A stretch of DNA of 64,000 nt, taken from contig JAGYIG010000004.1 in assembly GCA_018402455.1 (NCBI GenBank), positions 62,001 through 126,000 on the forward strand. The letters run 5' to 3'. The translations under genes were made by a program, and so were the position numbers. This DNA is from Opitutaceae bacterium (GTDB lineage Bacteria; Verrucomicrobiota; Verrucomicrobiia; Opitutales; Opitutaceae). Below the pieces are notes generated by a model. That model made no database searches. It was not told the DNA's origin and was given only the letters and a program-made list of their open reading frames with translations. Below, in pieces: positions 52,434 through 60,951 of the stretch; the first letter of the stretch is position 1; each line of letters begins with the position of its first letter.

Positions 52434-53024
52434 ATGACTGACGGCGCCCAGTCGACCATCAGGCAAGCAGCCTCGATGCTTCATAGAGACTATCTGAAAT
52501 CTCAGGGATTTCGGAAAGCTGGCCTGAATTGGTCGACCCGGGGCAACTGGTCGCACCATATCGGTTTCAGTCTCAACCGGTGGAATACCCCCGAATTAGC
52601 CAAACTCAGAATCGAAGCCGGCATCTTCATTCCCGAGTTTCATGCCGCCCGTGAGAGCCCAGCCGTCAAAGGCACCCCAAAGTGCTACCAATGCGCTCCC
52701 CAGTTGAGCGGTTTTAACGGTCCTGCTCCGAGCTCCGAACTAAACTGGGAGGTGACGCTAACCCATTCGGCTGAGGCTTTGGCCAAGGCTTGGCGCGAAG
52801 TCGCCGAAGGCATCCTGCTGCCCTGGCTGCGCGAATTCAGCAGTTTCGAAACAGTGGCCGCCGAGTTTGAGCAGCAGCATAAGTTGCTGGATGCCGCAGT
52901 CGCCCATGCCCTCGCCGGGGATCACGCCGCCGCCGCTGGAACCATGAAGCAGGCATATCGGCAGATCCACCCCACCGCCGTGCCATTTGCTCAGCACATC
53001 GCGGAAAAGTTGCAGATCAACTAA
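52434..53024 (+). CDS. DUF4304-like protein
   Basis: The 196-residue protein starts at ATG 52434, 11 bp after the aminopeptidase stop. MLHRDYLKSQGFRKAGLNWS and NWSHHIGFSLNRW match the start of DUF4304 domains ('GF+K...W'), found in uncharacterised and immunity-like proteins. The C-terminal half is helical (FEQQHKLLDAAVAHALAGDH). It overlaps the convergent PEP-CTERM gene by 8 bp. Function unknown. Confidence 0.6.
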   Translation: MTDGAQSTIRQAASMLHRDYLKSQGFRKAGLNWSTRGNWSHHIGFSLNRWNTPELAKLRIEAGIFIPEFHAARESPAVKGTPKCYQCAPQLSGFNGPAPSSELNWEVTLTHSAEALAKAWREVAEGILLPWLREFSSFETVAAEFEQQHKLLDAAVAHALAGDHAAAAGTMKQAYRQIHPTAVPFAQHIAEKLQIN

Positions 53025-53988
53025 CCCGCCGACGGCGACGCGTCGCGCAAAACCCGACGCCCGCCAGCCCCATCAGTAACGCGTAGCTCGACGGTTCGGG
53101 CACGGCGCTGATGCCCGGAGCAAATCCCGAGGCGGCCAAAACCTCCAGGCCCTCGAATCCGAGCACTTCCTCAAGGTCCCAATTCACCTGCGCCGAGAAT
53201 TGGTTGCCGTAGTCGGCCTGCGAGTTGCCGATGTCCTGACGGGTCCCCGTGATAAAGTTATCGATCGTGTAGTCGTAGACGTTGGGGTTGAAGTCGCCAA
53301 ACATCATCCCGAGTTCCAACGTCTCGCCGACCACGCCGTTGAGCGTGATGTCGAATTGATAAACATCCGCTTCGTTGCCCTGCCCGTTCACGTAGGTCAC
53401 CGTGTTATCGAACTGAGTGACTCCATTGAGGATCGCCTTTTCCGTGAAGTCATAAACCCCCACTTGGTATTCGAGGGAAAGGAGCTCGTCGCTGTGGGTC
53501 GTCCCAAAAGAATCCGGCACGGGATCACGCTGCTGCACCGTGAACGTTAGCCAATTCCCGGCCGTCTGAGCGTTCAATCCATCGGTCTGGGCCGAGACCT
53601 GAATGGTCAAAGCTAGCGTCAGCTGCACGTTATCCCCGATCGAAAACCCGCTGTTACCCGCGTTGATGGTGAACGTGTCGAAAAGCCCGAGCGCATAACG
53701 GGTGTCGAGGGTCACGCCACTGCCCACCCACCCTTGGTAGCGGCTTTGACTCGAAACCTGCATGGAGCCGGCCGCGGGATTGAGGTCCCAACTCGTGGTG
53801 TTGGTGGCCTCCGCGATATTCCCGTTATGCTCCACGGAACGACTGAGGTTGTGGTTGGACTGATGCCGTCCCGTGGTATCCACCGAAAAGGGGGTGCCGT
53901 CGCCGGAGCTCGGGTTGATCAGCAAAACCTGTGTCGCGGTTTGCGCCGGCAGCAGGACCGCCGTGAGGCCGGCCGCTACCAGCAGCAT
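53017..53988 (-). CDS. PEP-CTERM sorting-domain protein 2
   Basis: ATG 53988 gives 323 residues starting MLLVAAGLTAVLLPAQTATQ; a GTG 45 bp upstream would add VFLFHPSALRFLSRS, also a plausible signal n-region. The end is ISAVPEPSSYALLMGLAGVG and RRRRR, the PEP-CTERM anchor. The body is a Thr/Asn/Gly-rich beta protein, with TLDTRYALGLFDTFTINAG and a choice-of-anchor-like domain. It would be exported and processed by an exosortase not present here. It is unrelated in its body to PEP-CTERM protein 1. Confidence 0.8.
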   Translation of the reverse strand: MLLVAAGLTAVLLPAQTATQVLLINPSSGDGTPFSVDTTGRHQSNHNLSRSVEHNGNIAEATNTTSWDLNPAAGSMQVSSQSRYQGWVGSGVTLDTRYALGLFDTFTINAGNSGFSIGDNVQLTLALTIQVSAQTDGLNAQTAGNWLTFTVQQRDPVPDSFGTTHSDELLSLEYQVGVYDFTEKAILNGVTQFDNTVTYVNGQGNEADVYQFDITLNGVVGETLELGMMFGDFNPNVYDYTIDNFITGTRQDIGNSQADYGNQFSAQVNWDLEEVLGFEGLEVLAASGFAPGISAVPEPSSYALLMGLAGVGFCATRRRRRVS

Positions 53989-54109
53989 CGACCGGGACAA
54001 AAAACGAAGGGCGGAGGGATGGAATAAAAACACGGGCGGGATGGAGCAATCGACGTGGGCCCAAACGTGGGTCCAACCGACGGCACCATAGCGCCAATAA
54101 CCTGCGCTG

Positions 54110-54155
54110 AACATCCTCCCCCTGGGGGAGGGCTCCTCCTCCCCTGGGAGGAGCC
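54110..54155. other. pair of adjacent GC-rich hairpins
   Basis: Two palindromes follow each other: 'cctcccc'/'ggggagg' (54115-54131) and 'ggctcctcc'/'ggaggagcc' (54130-54154). They lie between the response regulator stop and the PEP-CTERM gene start. There is no T tract on either strand, so they may stabilise RNA or be repeats instead of a classic terminator. Confidence 0.5.
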
Positions 54156-54171
54156 GGACGAGCCCAGCCCG

Positions 54172-54843
54172 TCAGACCGAGAGGCCCGACCCGATCGCGT
54201 AGCGCGCCAGGGCCACCCCGTCATGCAGGTCGAGTTTGCGCATGAGACTCTGGCGGTGGGTTTTGAGGGTGGTCTCGGCGATGCCCAGCCGCGCCGCCGC
54301 CTGCCGGACACTGAGGCCCTCGCCGGCCATCCTGAGCACATCCCGCTCGCGCGGGGTCAGTTGTTCGAGGCCGGGCGAACTCGCCGGTTGGTCCATCAAG
54401 AGTTTCAACGCGCCGACCGAGTAATATTGCCGACCCTCGCGCACCTCCCGCAGGGCCGCCAACAACACCTCGAACGGTTCGCTTTTGGTGACGTAACCGT
54501 GCACTCCCGCGTCGAGCGCCCGCCGCAGGTGGGCAGCCTCGGGCTGGCCGGTGACCACCAGCCAACGCGGAGCTGGCACGGCACCCGGCCATTGTTCGTA
54601 AAGCTGCCAGCCGTCCTCCGCCGCCGGTTCCTTGCCCAGCCGGAGGTCGAGTAGCACCAGTTCGGGTTGCGTCGCCGTGACGAGGGTCAGCGCGTCAGCG
54701 ATGTTGGCCGCCGCGCCCACCAGCACGAGGTCGTCCTCCCGCGCGATGGCCCGCGACAGCAGCGAGCTGAGCATGGCGTCGTCTTCCACAATCGCGATGC
54801 GCATCGGCCGGTCGGTAGGAGGCTCGAGTTGAGATGTTTCCAT
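54172..54843 (-). CDS. LuxR/NarL-family response regulator
   Basis: The ATG at 54843 has a good ribosome-binding site (ggagg, 7 bp upstream); a GTG at 54864 is in frame but lacks one. The 223 residues contain a receiver domain (about 14-135) with phosphoacceptor D66 in VLLDLRLG and the conserved Lys in GYVTKSEPFEVL. The LuxR-type HTH (about 155-215) reads LTPRERDVLRMAGEGLSVRQ and AETTLKTHRQSLMRKLDLHD. It lies directly downstream of the TPR kinase, its likely partner, with 17 bp between them. Confidence 0.92.
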   Translation of the reverse strand: METSQLEPPTDRPMRIAIVEDDAMLSSLLSRAIAREDDLVLVGAAANIADALTLVTATQPELVLLDLRLGKEPAAEDGWQLYEQWPGAVPAPRWLVVTGQPEAAHLRRALDAGVHGYVTKSEPFEVLLAALREVREGRQYYSVGALKLLMDQPASSPGLEQLTPRERDVLRMAGEGLSVRQAAARLGIAETTLKTHRQSLMRKLDLHDGVALARYAIGSGLSV

Positions 54844-54860
54844 GGGGTAGCCTCCAAGGT

Positions 54861-56918
54861 TCACGAAAGGGCGGGAACCGAGACGATAAAAATCGCTCCG
54901 CCGGTTGGTGCGTCGGCCACGGTGATGCTGCCGTCATGGGCATCGACGATGCGTTTCACCAGGTGCAACCCGAGGCCGGTCGACCCCTCTCCGTTGGTGG
55001 GCCGGGCGCTGAGTTGGGCGAAGGCGCCAAACAGGCGTTCGCGATCCTCCGGTGAGATCCCCGGGCCGGCGTCTGCCACGCGCAGCTCGCCGCGGCCGTC
55101 GACCAAGCGGGTTTCGACTTTGATCGCTCCGCCGGGCGGCGAAAATTTTATGGCGTTGGAAACCAGATTATCGACGACCTCGCGCCACCGCCACGGGTCA
55201 ACCGCGGCCTTGATCGCCTCCCCTTGGTGATAGGTTAACTCCAGGCGCTTGGCGCGGGCCGCCGCGCGATTGAGCGCGACCGCTTCCCTGGTCAATGCAC
55301 TGAGATCGGATGCCACGGGATGCAGCACGATCTCGGTCTGCTCCGCGCGTTCGGCTTCGAGCCACGCGTCGAGTTCCTCCCGCATCTTTTGGGCGGCCTG
55401 GCGAATCTCCTCCACCCCGGCGGCGGGGGGATCGAGCTGCCCCGCGGCGATCTCCCCACACACCGCATCGATGGCAAACAGCGGACTGCGCAAATCGTGC
55501 GCCGCAAACCCCAACCACTCACTCTTGCGATCGTAGAGCCGTTTGAGCTCCGCGTGGGCGGCGCGCAAACCGGCGAGGGCTTGTTCAACTTCCTGTTGCT
55601 GACGGGCGAGCCGGCGCTCGGACCGACGGCTCAGCCGGAACATGCCCGCCAGCACCGCGGCGGTGAGAATCGCCGCCAGCGCGAATACCAGAGTGGTGCG
55701 GCCCCGGGCTTCCTGAATCGTCTGGGCCTGCTCCGCGGCCAGCCGCGCCGATTCCTCCCGGGCCAGGGCCAACTCCCGTTCCACCGCCGTGCGCTGGAGC
55801 TGTTCAATTTCGCGTTGCTTTTCCGCCGTCTCGAATCGGGTCTGCAAGGCCAGCAAGGACTCCTCCCGCGCGGCCTCGAAGCGCTCCTGCCGCAGCGTCA
55901 TCACCTGCCGCAGATCCGCCAGGGCCCCGGCGAGATCGCCCCGGGCTTCCCGCACCGCCCCACGGACCTGGTAGGCATTTTGACGCCGCTCCGGGTTGGC
56001 CAATTCCTCGGCGGCGGTCACCGCCCGGTCCGCCCAAACCGCGGCCGTGGCAAGGTCACCCATCAGCTGATAGGTGAGCGCAAGATTATGCTTCAGGATC
56101 GTCTGACCATAGCGGTAACCGGTCGATTCGTCGAAACCGAGGGCTTCCTGGTAGGCCGCCAACGCCTTGGGGTAATCGCCCCCCGTGCGGGCCAGATTGC
56201 CCAGATTGGTCAGGATATCGGCCAGGCCCCCCGGATTCTCCAGTTCGCGGTAGATCGCCAGCGCCTCCTGCCAAGTCGTCTCCGCATCGGCGAGGCGACC
56301 GAGCTCCCGATAGTTGATGCCGAGGCCCAAAAGTCCGGCGGCCAAGTAGCCGGGCGACTCGATCTCGCGCCGCAACGCCACACTTCGCTGAAAATGCGGC
56401 AACGCCTCCTCGAATTGGCCCACCTCACCGTAGTAGTTGCCCAGCGAATTCGCCACCGCCGCCTGCCCCCGGGCCTCGCCCAAGCCCGCAAACAAATCAC
56501 GCGCCTGCAGCAGGGCCTCCAACCGCTGGGTTTGTTCGCCCCGCAGGCCGTGCAGATTGGCCAGGGAATTGAGCGTCGCGGCCACTTCCCGCTGGTTGTC
56601 CGCCGCCTGATGAATTTCGAGAGCCCCTCGATAGCGAACCAGCGCCTCGTCGAGGTCCCCCAACATCTCCTGACTCACGGCCGACCAATACCAAAGCGAA
56701 CCGAGCAAGGCAGGGGCATCCGTCGCCTCCCCCAGCTGGGCGATGCCCTGCTCCGCGGCTGCGGCCATCCCTGCCAAGTCATCGACTTCGTAAAGCGCCC
56801 GCACCTTTTCGAGCTGGGCCTGTGCCGCCGCCACCGCTGAATCCGCCGCCGGACCGGAGTCCTGAGCCACCACCGCCGCCCCCGACATCAGCACAAAAAT
56901 TAAACCCGCCCATCTCAT
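54861..56918 (-). CDS. TPR-containing sensor histidine kinase
   Basis: ATG 56918 starts MRWAGLIFVLMSGAAVVAQ, a signal peptide; the open frame upstream to 57086 is Arg/Pro-rich and unlikely to be translated. Residues about 40-370 are tetratricopeptide repeats (for example ALVRYRGALEIHQAADNQ, AETTWQEALAIYRELENP) outside the membrane. A coiled coil (370-430), one TM helix (VFALAAILTAAVLAGMFRL) and a cytoplasmic kinase follow. H474 (FAAHDLRSP) is the phosphoacceptor, the N box is DNLVSNAIKF, and the G boxes are DAGPGISPED and GSTGLGLHLVKRIV. All catalytic boxes are intact. The TPR sensor suggests protein or peptide detection in the periplasm. Confidence 0.93.
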   Translation of the reverse strand: MRWAGLIFVLMSGAAVVAQDSGPAADSAVAAAQAQLEKVRALYEVDDLAGMAAAAEQGIAQLGEATDAPALLGSLWYWSAVSQEMLGDLDEALVRYRGALEIHQAADNQREVAATLNSLANLHGLRGEQTQRLEALLQARDLFAGLGEARGQAAVANSLGNYYGEVGQFEEALPHFQRSVALRREIESPGYLAAGLLGLGINYRELGRLADAETTWQEALAIYRELENPGGLADILTNLGNLARTGGDYPKALAAYQEALGFDESTGYRYGQTILKHNLALTYQLMGDLATAAVWADRAVTAAEELANPERRQNAYQVRGAVREARGDLAGALADLRQVMTLRQERFEAAREESLLALQTRFETAEKQREIEQLQRTAVERELALAREESARLAAEQAQTIQEARGRTTLVFALAAILTAAVLAGMFRLSRRSERRLARQQQEVEQALAGLRAAHAELKRLYDRKSEWLGFAAHDLRSPLFAIDAVCGEIAAGQLDPPAAGVEEIRQAAQKMREELDAWLEAERAEQTEIVLHPVASDLSALTREAVALNRAAARAKRLELTYHQGEAIKAAVDPWRWREVVDNLVSNAIKFSPPGGAIKVETRLVDGRGELRVADAGPGISPEDRERLFGAFAQLSARPTNGEGSTGLGLHLVKRIVDAHDGSITVADAPTGGAIFIVSVPALS

Positions 56919-57075
56919 GAATCGCAGATCACGCGATTTGACCGATGATGACAAACCCTTGATTACCGCGTCGGACCGGCCCCTCCCCCGTCCCCGCGGC
57001 CGAGGCCAGTTTTGGCAAGCTTCACGCACTGTGCTGGATTGGCTGCCCAGTTGGTGATGGGGCAGCCGCCTCCCT

Positions 57076-57096
57076 GCCGGGCCCAACGTGCCCGGC
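57076..57096. repeat. REP-like palindrome, first copy
   Basis: The 7-bp arms gccgggc and gcccggc flank a 7-base loop. A near-inverted copy with context 'ttgtagccgggc' lies at 57246-57266. The two bracket the long inverted repeat at 57139-57200. Confidence 0.55.
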
Positions 57097-57138
57097 TACA
57101 AACACGGCTACCCATCCAATAACCCCCCGCAGCCCTAC

Positions 57139-57200
57139 GGGGTCATGTCGTAAAAACGCAAATGCAGCGCCAGCGGAATTGCGTTTTACGACGTGACCCC
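57139..57200. repeat. long imperfect inverted repeat
   Basis: The arms ggggtcatgtcgtaaaaacg (57139-57158) and cgttttacgacgtgacccc (57182-57200) pair almost completely around a short spacer. The stem is about 20 bp with one bulge and one mismatch. It lies about 110 bp beyond the integron integrase stop. The 'ggggtca' ends recall the 'ccgacggggtcaaac' repeat family, but the rest differs. No transposase is nearby; it could be a MITE or REP element. Confidence 0.65.
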
Positions 57201-57245
57201 TTACCCGCCTCCCCCAGCGCCTCCAAGCGCTCGGTTCAGGTTGTA

Positions 57246-57266
57246 GCCGGGCGCGGTGAGCCCGGT
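57246..57266. repeat. REP-like palindrome, second copy
   Basis: The arms gccgggc and gcccggt pair around 'gcggtga'. Its flanks 'ttgtagccgggc' match the reverse complement of the first copy, so the two are inverted relative to each other. Confidence 0.5.
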
Positions 57267-57307
57267 CCTCTGCCTCTCAGATCTCAGTTTTTCAGCTTTC
57301 AGCTGCC

Positions 57308-58549
57308 TCAGCCCACGTCCAAGGGACTGTGCACGCGCCGCGAGGCGGGCGAGGCCACATGGGTGTAGATCATCGTGGTCTCGATGCTCTTGTGACCCAG
57401 CAACTCCTGCACACTGCGCACATCCACCCCATCCTCCACCAAGTGCGTGGCGTAGCTGTGCCGCAACGTGTGGCAGGACACCGCCTTGTCGATTCTCGCC
57501 TCTCGAGCCGCGTTTTTCACCGCCGCCATGATCGTGTTCTTATGCACGTGGTGCCGCCGCCTTAAGCCCGAGCGCGGATCGTTGAGCAATGACTTGCTGG
57601 GAAAGAACCACTGCCAGGCAAACTCCACCCCGGCACGCGGATACTTCACCTCCAGCGCGTGGGGCAGATAGACCCCGGGCACACCCGCCGCCAAGTCCTT
57701 GCCGTGAAGTTCCCGCAGCCGCTCGCACTGCCATTGCAACCGCGCCGCCAGCGAGCGCGGCAGCGGCACACTGCGATCCTTGTCCCCCTTACCAGCCCGC
57801 ACGTAGACGAGCTCGCGCTCCAGATCGACATCCTTCACCCGCAACCGCAGGCACTCGGTCAACCGCAACCCGGCCCCATAAATCAACTTGAGCATCAACC
57901 CCGTCGTGCCCTCGGTCACCGCCAGGAAACGTCTGATTTCCTCGCGACTCATCACCACCGGCAGTTTGCGTCCCCGCTTGGCCCGGATGGTTTCATCCAA
58001 CTTGCCCAGCTCCCGCTCCAACACCTTGCCAAAGAAAAACAACAAGGCCGAGAACGCCTGATTTTGCGTCGCGGCCGCCACGTTGCGCCCCACCGCCAAA
58101 TGTTCGAGAAAGCGCTGCACATGCCTCTCGTCCAATTCCGCCAGGGGCACGGCGGCATGAAACTCCAAAAACTGCCTCACCCACTGCGAGTAGGTCTGTT
58201 CCGTGCGCAACGCATAATGCCGCACCCGCAACGCGGTCCGCAACGCCCGTTCCCAATCCGCCCGATCAAATTCAACCCGGGAGGGCCCCGATCCGCCTGA
58301 TCCGTTGTCCCCACCATGTGGGTCGGGCTTTACGCCCGACAACTCTTGTTCACCCCTGGATTGCTGAACCGGACCTTCGACTTTCGAATCGGTCGCCTCC
58401 ATCCGTGCCTTCAACCGAAACCGTGGCCGCCAGCCATAGCCTTCCTCCTCCTCCCAATGCCAATTCTCGATACCACGAATAAACGCGGTTAACGCCTGCT
58501 TGGTCTGATCCACGCGATACGACGCCTTGGGACCCTCTGACGCGGCCAA
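57308..58549 (-). CDS. intI: integron integrase (tyrosine recombinase)
   Basis: The C-terminal catalytic tetrad is complete: R229 (YGAGLRLTECLRLRVKDVD), H360 and R363 (CHTLRHSYATHL), H386 (LGHKSIETTM), and nucleophile Y395 (MIYTHV). The integron-specific extra domain, VKYPRAGVEFAWQWFFPSKS followed by DPRSGLRRRHHVHKNTI, separates IntI from other tyrosine recombinases. A core-binding SAM-like domain covers about 95-190. About 90 extra N-terminal residues, partly acidic and Gly/Ser-rich, precede it. The start is uncertain: TTG at 58549 is used, and the frame is open to about 58612. The enzyme recombines attC with attI. It is transcribed away from the cassette array, the standard layout. Confidence 0.93.
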   Translation of the reverse strand: MAASEGPKASYRVDQTKQALTAFIRGIENWHWEEEEGYGWRPRFRLKARMEATDSKVEGPVQQSRGEQELSGVKPDPHGGDNGSGGSGPSRVEFDRADWERALRTALRVRHYALRTEQTYSQWVRQFLEFHAAVPLAELDERHVQRFLEHLAVGRNVAAATQNQAFSALLFFFGKVLERELGKLDETIRAKRGRKLPVVMSREEIRRFLAVTEGTTGLMLKLIYGAGLRLTECLRLRVKDVDLERELVYVRAGKGDKDRSVPLPRSLAARLQWQCERLRELHGKDLAAGVPGVYLPHALEVKYPRAGVEFAWQWFFPSKSLLNDPRSGLRRRHHVHKNTIMAAVKNAAREARIDKAVSCHTLRHSYATHLVEDGVDVRSVQELLGHKSIETTMIYTHVASPASRRVHSPLDVG

Positions 58550-58819
58550 CGCATCAAAATATGAGCGGGCGAGTATTCTCGCCTCGACCTGTTCCCCTTG
58601 TTTGCGGCAGTATCACAAAAAGCTTTCGAGATGAAAGGACCACCACCCCAGCTGTTTTTCGGTCAGATTGAGGCCTGAGCAGCGACCAAACGCGCACGCA
58701 CGCCTTCGGCTCAGGATGTTTGGGCTAGACTGGCTGGACTCACCCGAATTCACGCGTCATAATGACGCTCCATTAAGAGCAAATCCCCTGCATCAAGTCC
58801 AGTTTTTTGGAATTTTATT

Positions 58820-58858
58820 TCATTAAGCACAATTTAATGTGCCTATACAACGTTAGGC
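58820..58858 (+). other. candidate attI insertion site
   Basis: The core-type site acaacgttaggc ends with GTTAGGC at 58852-58858, a perfect GTTRRRY consensus. It lies about 300 bp upstream of intI, facing the first cassette. Just left is the inverted repeat gcaca/tgtgc ('taagcacaatttaatgtgc'). Position and consensus support attI; the first cassette begins immediately after. The 58560-58820 stretch should contain the intI and cassette promoters, which I could not fix. Confidence 0.6.
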
Positions 58859-58893
58859 ACAAATTCCCTCAGTTAGGTTAACCAAATCCAGCT

Positions 58894-59330
58894 ATGACCA
58901 TCAAATGTATCGCACCCGTCGTATTAATCGGCATCTCGGCTCTCCTTCACGGCTGCGCCAGCGTGGACAAGTGGAAGCTCCCGAAAACTCATTATTCAGA
59001 GCACACCGTCCGCCGCTGAAGTCAGGTTATCGACAGGCCAGTCAGGCACTACACCTTTGAGGTGGAGGTTCCTCGAAAGGGCACGATCTTCGTTACGATC
59101 AAAAGGACGGCTACAAGCCGCTCGAGACCCTTCGGCCCATCTCCAGTATTGACGGCGGCTCCCTCATCGGAACAGCAGCGATTTAATATTCCTGCCGATC
59201 GTGAATGATATTGTCGATTACAAGACCGGCGCCAACTACTCTCATAAGCCAAACCCGCTCATTGTGACTTTGATTCCTGTCTCATCGCCGGAGTCCTACC
59301 AACGTGGCACCGCCGGCAGCGATCCCCACT
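58894..59330 (+). pseudogene. first cassette: decayed lipoprotein gene
   Basis: The ATG at 58894 opens a lipoprotein signal with lipobox LLHGCASV, ending at a TGA after 41 codons. Later frames continue YTFEVEVPRKGTIFVTI, KDGYKPLETLRPISSIDGGS, then NDIVDYKTGANYSHKPNP. This looks like a PEGA-type outer-surface lipoprotein of about 150 residues with several frameshifts. As a cassette, it lies first after attI. Confidence 0.6.
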
Positions 59331-59344
59331 GTAAAGAGCCGAAC

Positions 59345-59432
59345 AAGGCGCCAGAGTCAACGACCACGGCGTCACGCCTCCTGCTGCGCAGGAGTCGCGC
59401 CAGCAGTCGTGGCTCATCTTGGAGCGTTGATG
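59345..59432 (+). other. candidate attC site 1
   Basis: The segment starts near 'caaggcgccagag', ends with GTTGATG at 59426-59432, and folds around tcctgctgcgcagga (59379-59393). Its outer arms are imperfectly complementary ('gaccacg' against 'cgtggct'). Consensus and structure fit an attC that closes the lipoprotein cassette. Confidence 0.5.
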
Positions 59433-59549
59433 AATAAGCGCCGTAACAGCCTGAGAGAAATCAGCTTGGGAGCGCTTGGAGGTTCATGGGGCGGAGCGAA
59501 TCTTTGGAGGAAGGCTCTCCTACCCACGTTTCCATGCTAGCGGATCAAG

Positions 59550-59750
59550 GTGGCGGATGTTTTCCGAGAAGCTGAAGAGCATCAGGCGGTATGCGACCGA
59601 TGTGCGAAGAGAAATCCCTTCAGGTCCACCACAAGCGTTACATTAAGTGGCTTAGCACTATGGGAGTATGATGTGTCCGATTTGGAAGTGCTTGCGAAGA
59701 CTGCCACCGTGAGCAACATGGCCTACCTCCCCAGAAAGGCGTAGCACTTC
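59550..59750 (+). pseudogene. cassette relic: HNH nuclease-like
   Basis: One frame reads VADVFREAEEHQAVCDRCAK and WEYDVSDLEVL. Another reads LQVHHKRYIKWL and DCHREQHGLPP. In order they give CDRC, VHH, EYDVSDLEVL(CE)DCH, the zinc-ribbon HNH pattern of small HNH proteins. Frameshifts and a stop interrupt it. The active His-His pair is preserved in one frame only. The 59430-59550 stretch before it has only a short frame beginning MNKRRNSLREISLG. Confidence 0.5.
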
Positions 59751-59858
59751 GCACAAAGGAGGAGGTCGAAGCCGAAAGGCAGGTCGTCATGAGTTCTTAC
59801 TTCGACACGATCCTTATGGTTCTTACGCCCATATTCACGGAAAAGGCTAATCGGGTAG

Positions 59859-59881
59859 GCGGAGGTAATTAGCCTCCGCCC
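59859..59881. repeat. palindrome ggcggagg...cctccgcc, copy 1
   Basis: The 8-bp arms ggcggagg and cctccgcc flank 'taattag'. A second copy at 60952-60973 has the spacer 'taattg'. The two enclose a block of decayed toxin genes. The flanking 'taatcgggtaggcggagg' and 'caggtaaggcggagg' also share similarity. Possibly ends of one element or two copies of a REP-like hairpin. Confidence 0.55.
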
Positions 59882-60041
59882 CCTACCGGCATGCGGGTCC
59901 ACGCCGAGCGGTTCGAAGGTTATCGGACCGTAGTTGGATAATGGATATGCGCCCACCTTTCGGTGAGCGAAGGCAGTCCCTGCCACTGTAGCCAGTCGTT
60001 GTGGAGGGCTTGGTTGAGGGTCGGGGATTTGGACATCGCCC

Positions 60042-60136
60042 AGGATCCGGGCGCCGGTTCATCACATCGAAGCTGTCGTCTTATCGGGCAATGGCGGAAC
60101 CTCGATTTTTAAACGAAGTGCCTCTAAAAAACCGCT
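60042..60136. repeat. about 100-bp dispersed repeat, copy C
   Basis: Related to copies A and B at the left end of the window, with 'aggatccgggcgccggttc', 'catcgaagctgtcgtctta' and 'cgaagtgcctctaaaaaacc'. Here it precedes a decayed RelE toxin gene on the plus strand rather than following a ParE stop. Presence in both places links the left-end toxin graveyard with the integron array. Confidence 0.7.
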
Positions 60137-60139
60137 GGG

Positions 60140-60431
60140 CAAAAATCCGCAGCGCACAACGTGATAGGTGACGGCCTGGCCCCTTTGGACTCCCCTCGAC
60201 CAAGAAGGACCTGAGAAAGGGTGAAACCCGGGACCGGCTGCGTATTATCACCACCATTGAAGCGTTGAGTCTGATCCGTTTCCGCCGGGTTGCACAAAAC
60301 AAGGGGCAGCAAGCAAAGCTACCGCATTCGCACCGGTAACTATCCGGATCCTGTATGATGTCCATTCCGGACACCTCGTAATTGAGGTCATCAAGGTTGG
60401 TCACCGAAGGGATGTCTACAGAACCTAACAA
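60140..60431 (+). pseudogene. RelE-type toxin relic
   Basis: Plus-strand frames read TKKDLRKG, DRLRIITTIEALS, then YRIRTGNY, ILYDVHSGHLVIEVIKVGHR and RDVYRT with a TAA. This is the standard RelE/ParE core and C-terminus, broken by at least three frameshifts. It has no recognisable antitoxin. It resembles the intact RelE at 61272 in its end (HRKDVYR against HRRDVYR) but is a separate copy. Confidence 0.7.
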
Positions 60432-60500
60432 ACCCACCAGTCAGTCAGAGAACTCCGTGCCGCGCAGCTATACCTCTGATCTGAATCGTTCCAGAAGTGA
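60423..60500 (+). other. degenerate candidate attC site 2
   Basis: The left core acctaac overlaps the RelE relic stop, as attC sites usually follow a cassette stop codon. Central 'gtgccgcgcagc' can fold. The right core 'atcgttccag' has lost the GTTRRRY consensus, so the site is probably inactive. Confidence 0.3.
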
Positions 60501-60734
60501 AATTGACCTTTCGATTCACCGCCCTACTTTGCGACCATGAACTTGGGGGGCGATGATCACACCGATCCAGAGGGAGGCTTTTGGGCCAAGTGCCTTCCCT
60601 CCCCGGTTGCATTACCCAAGGTGAGACGTGGAAGAGCTGACAGCCAATCTCGGGAGGCCATTTCCCTTTGGCTCGAAGCGGGGAGAGCCCGATGCATCCG
60701 AGAACAAACAGATTCTGGGATTGCGCTGTGGAAG

Positions 60735-60945
60735 CAGGTCACAGGATCACCCAGCTAGCGAAAGCGTCGAAGCCCACCCCGGCTGGGTGCTAAAACGGTC
60801 CAAGGGAAGTCACCACATCTATCTCAAAACAGGGCATCGAGGCAGATTGTCATACCGATGCATGGCGATGTCCACTGAAAATTGGGCTTCTTCGCGCCCA
60901 GATGAAGATCGCGGATCTGAAGGAGGGGACCTATAAACTCGAATC
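60735..60945 (+). pseudogene. HicA-type toxin relic
   Basis: One frame has GWVLKRSKGSHHIYLKTGHR and GRLSY; another continues IGLLRAQMKIADLKEGTYKL. Together they give the HicA core with the active-site His (GSHHIY) and C-terminal helix. A frameshift near 60860 separates them, and the start region (TQLAKASKPTPAG in a third frame) is also broken. No HicB follows. Repeat copy 2 of the ggcggagg palindrome begins just downstream. Confidence 0.65.
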
Positions 60946-60951
60946 AGGTAA

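Noticed and set aside
59723-59986. 87-codon minus-strand frame in the integron array
   Set aside because: It runs across the ggcggagg palindrome and opposite the HNH relic; no domain recognised, so not supported as a gene.
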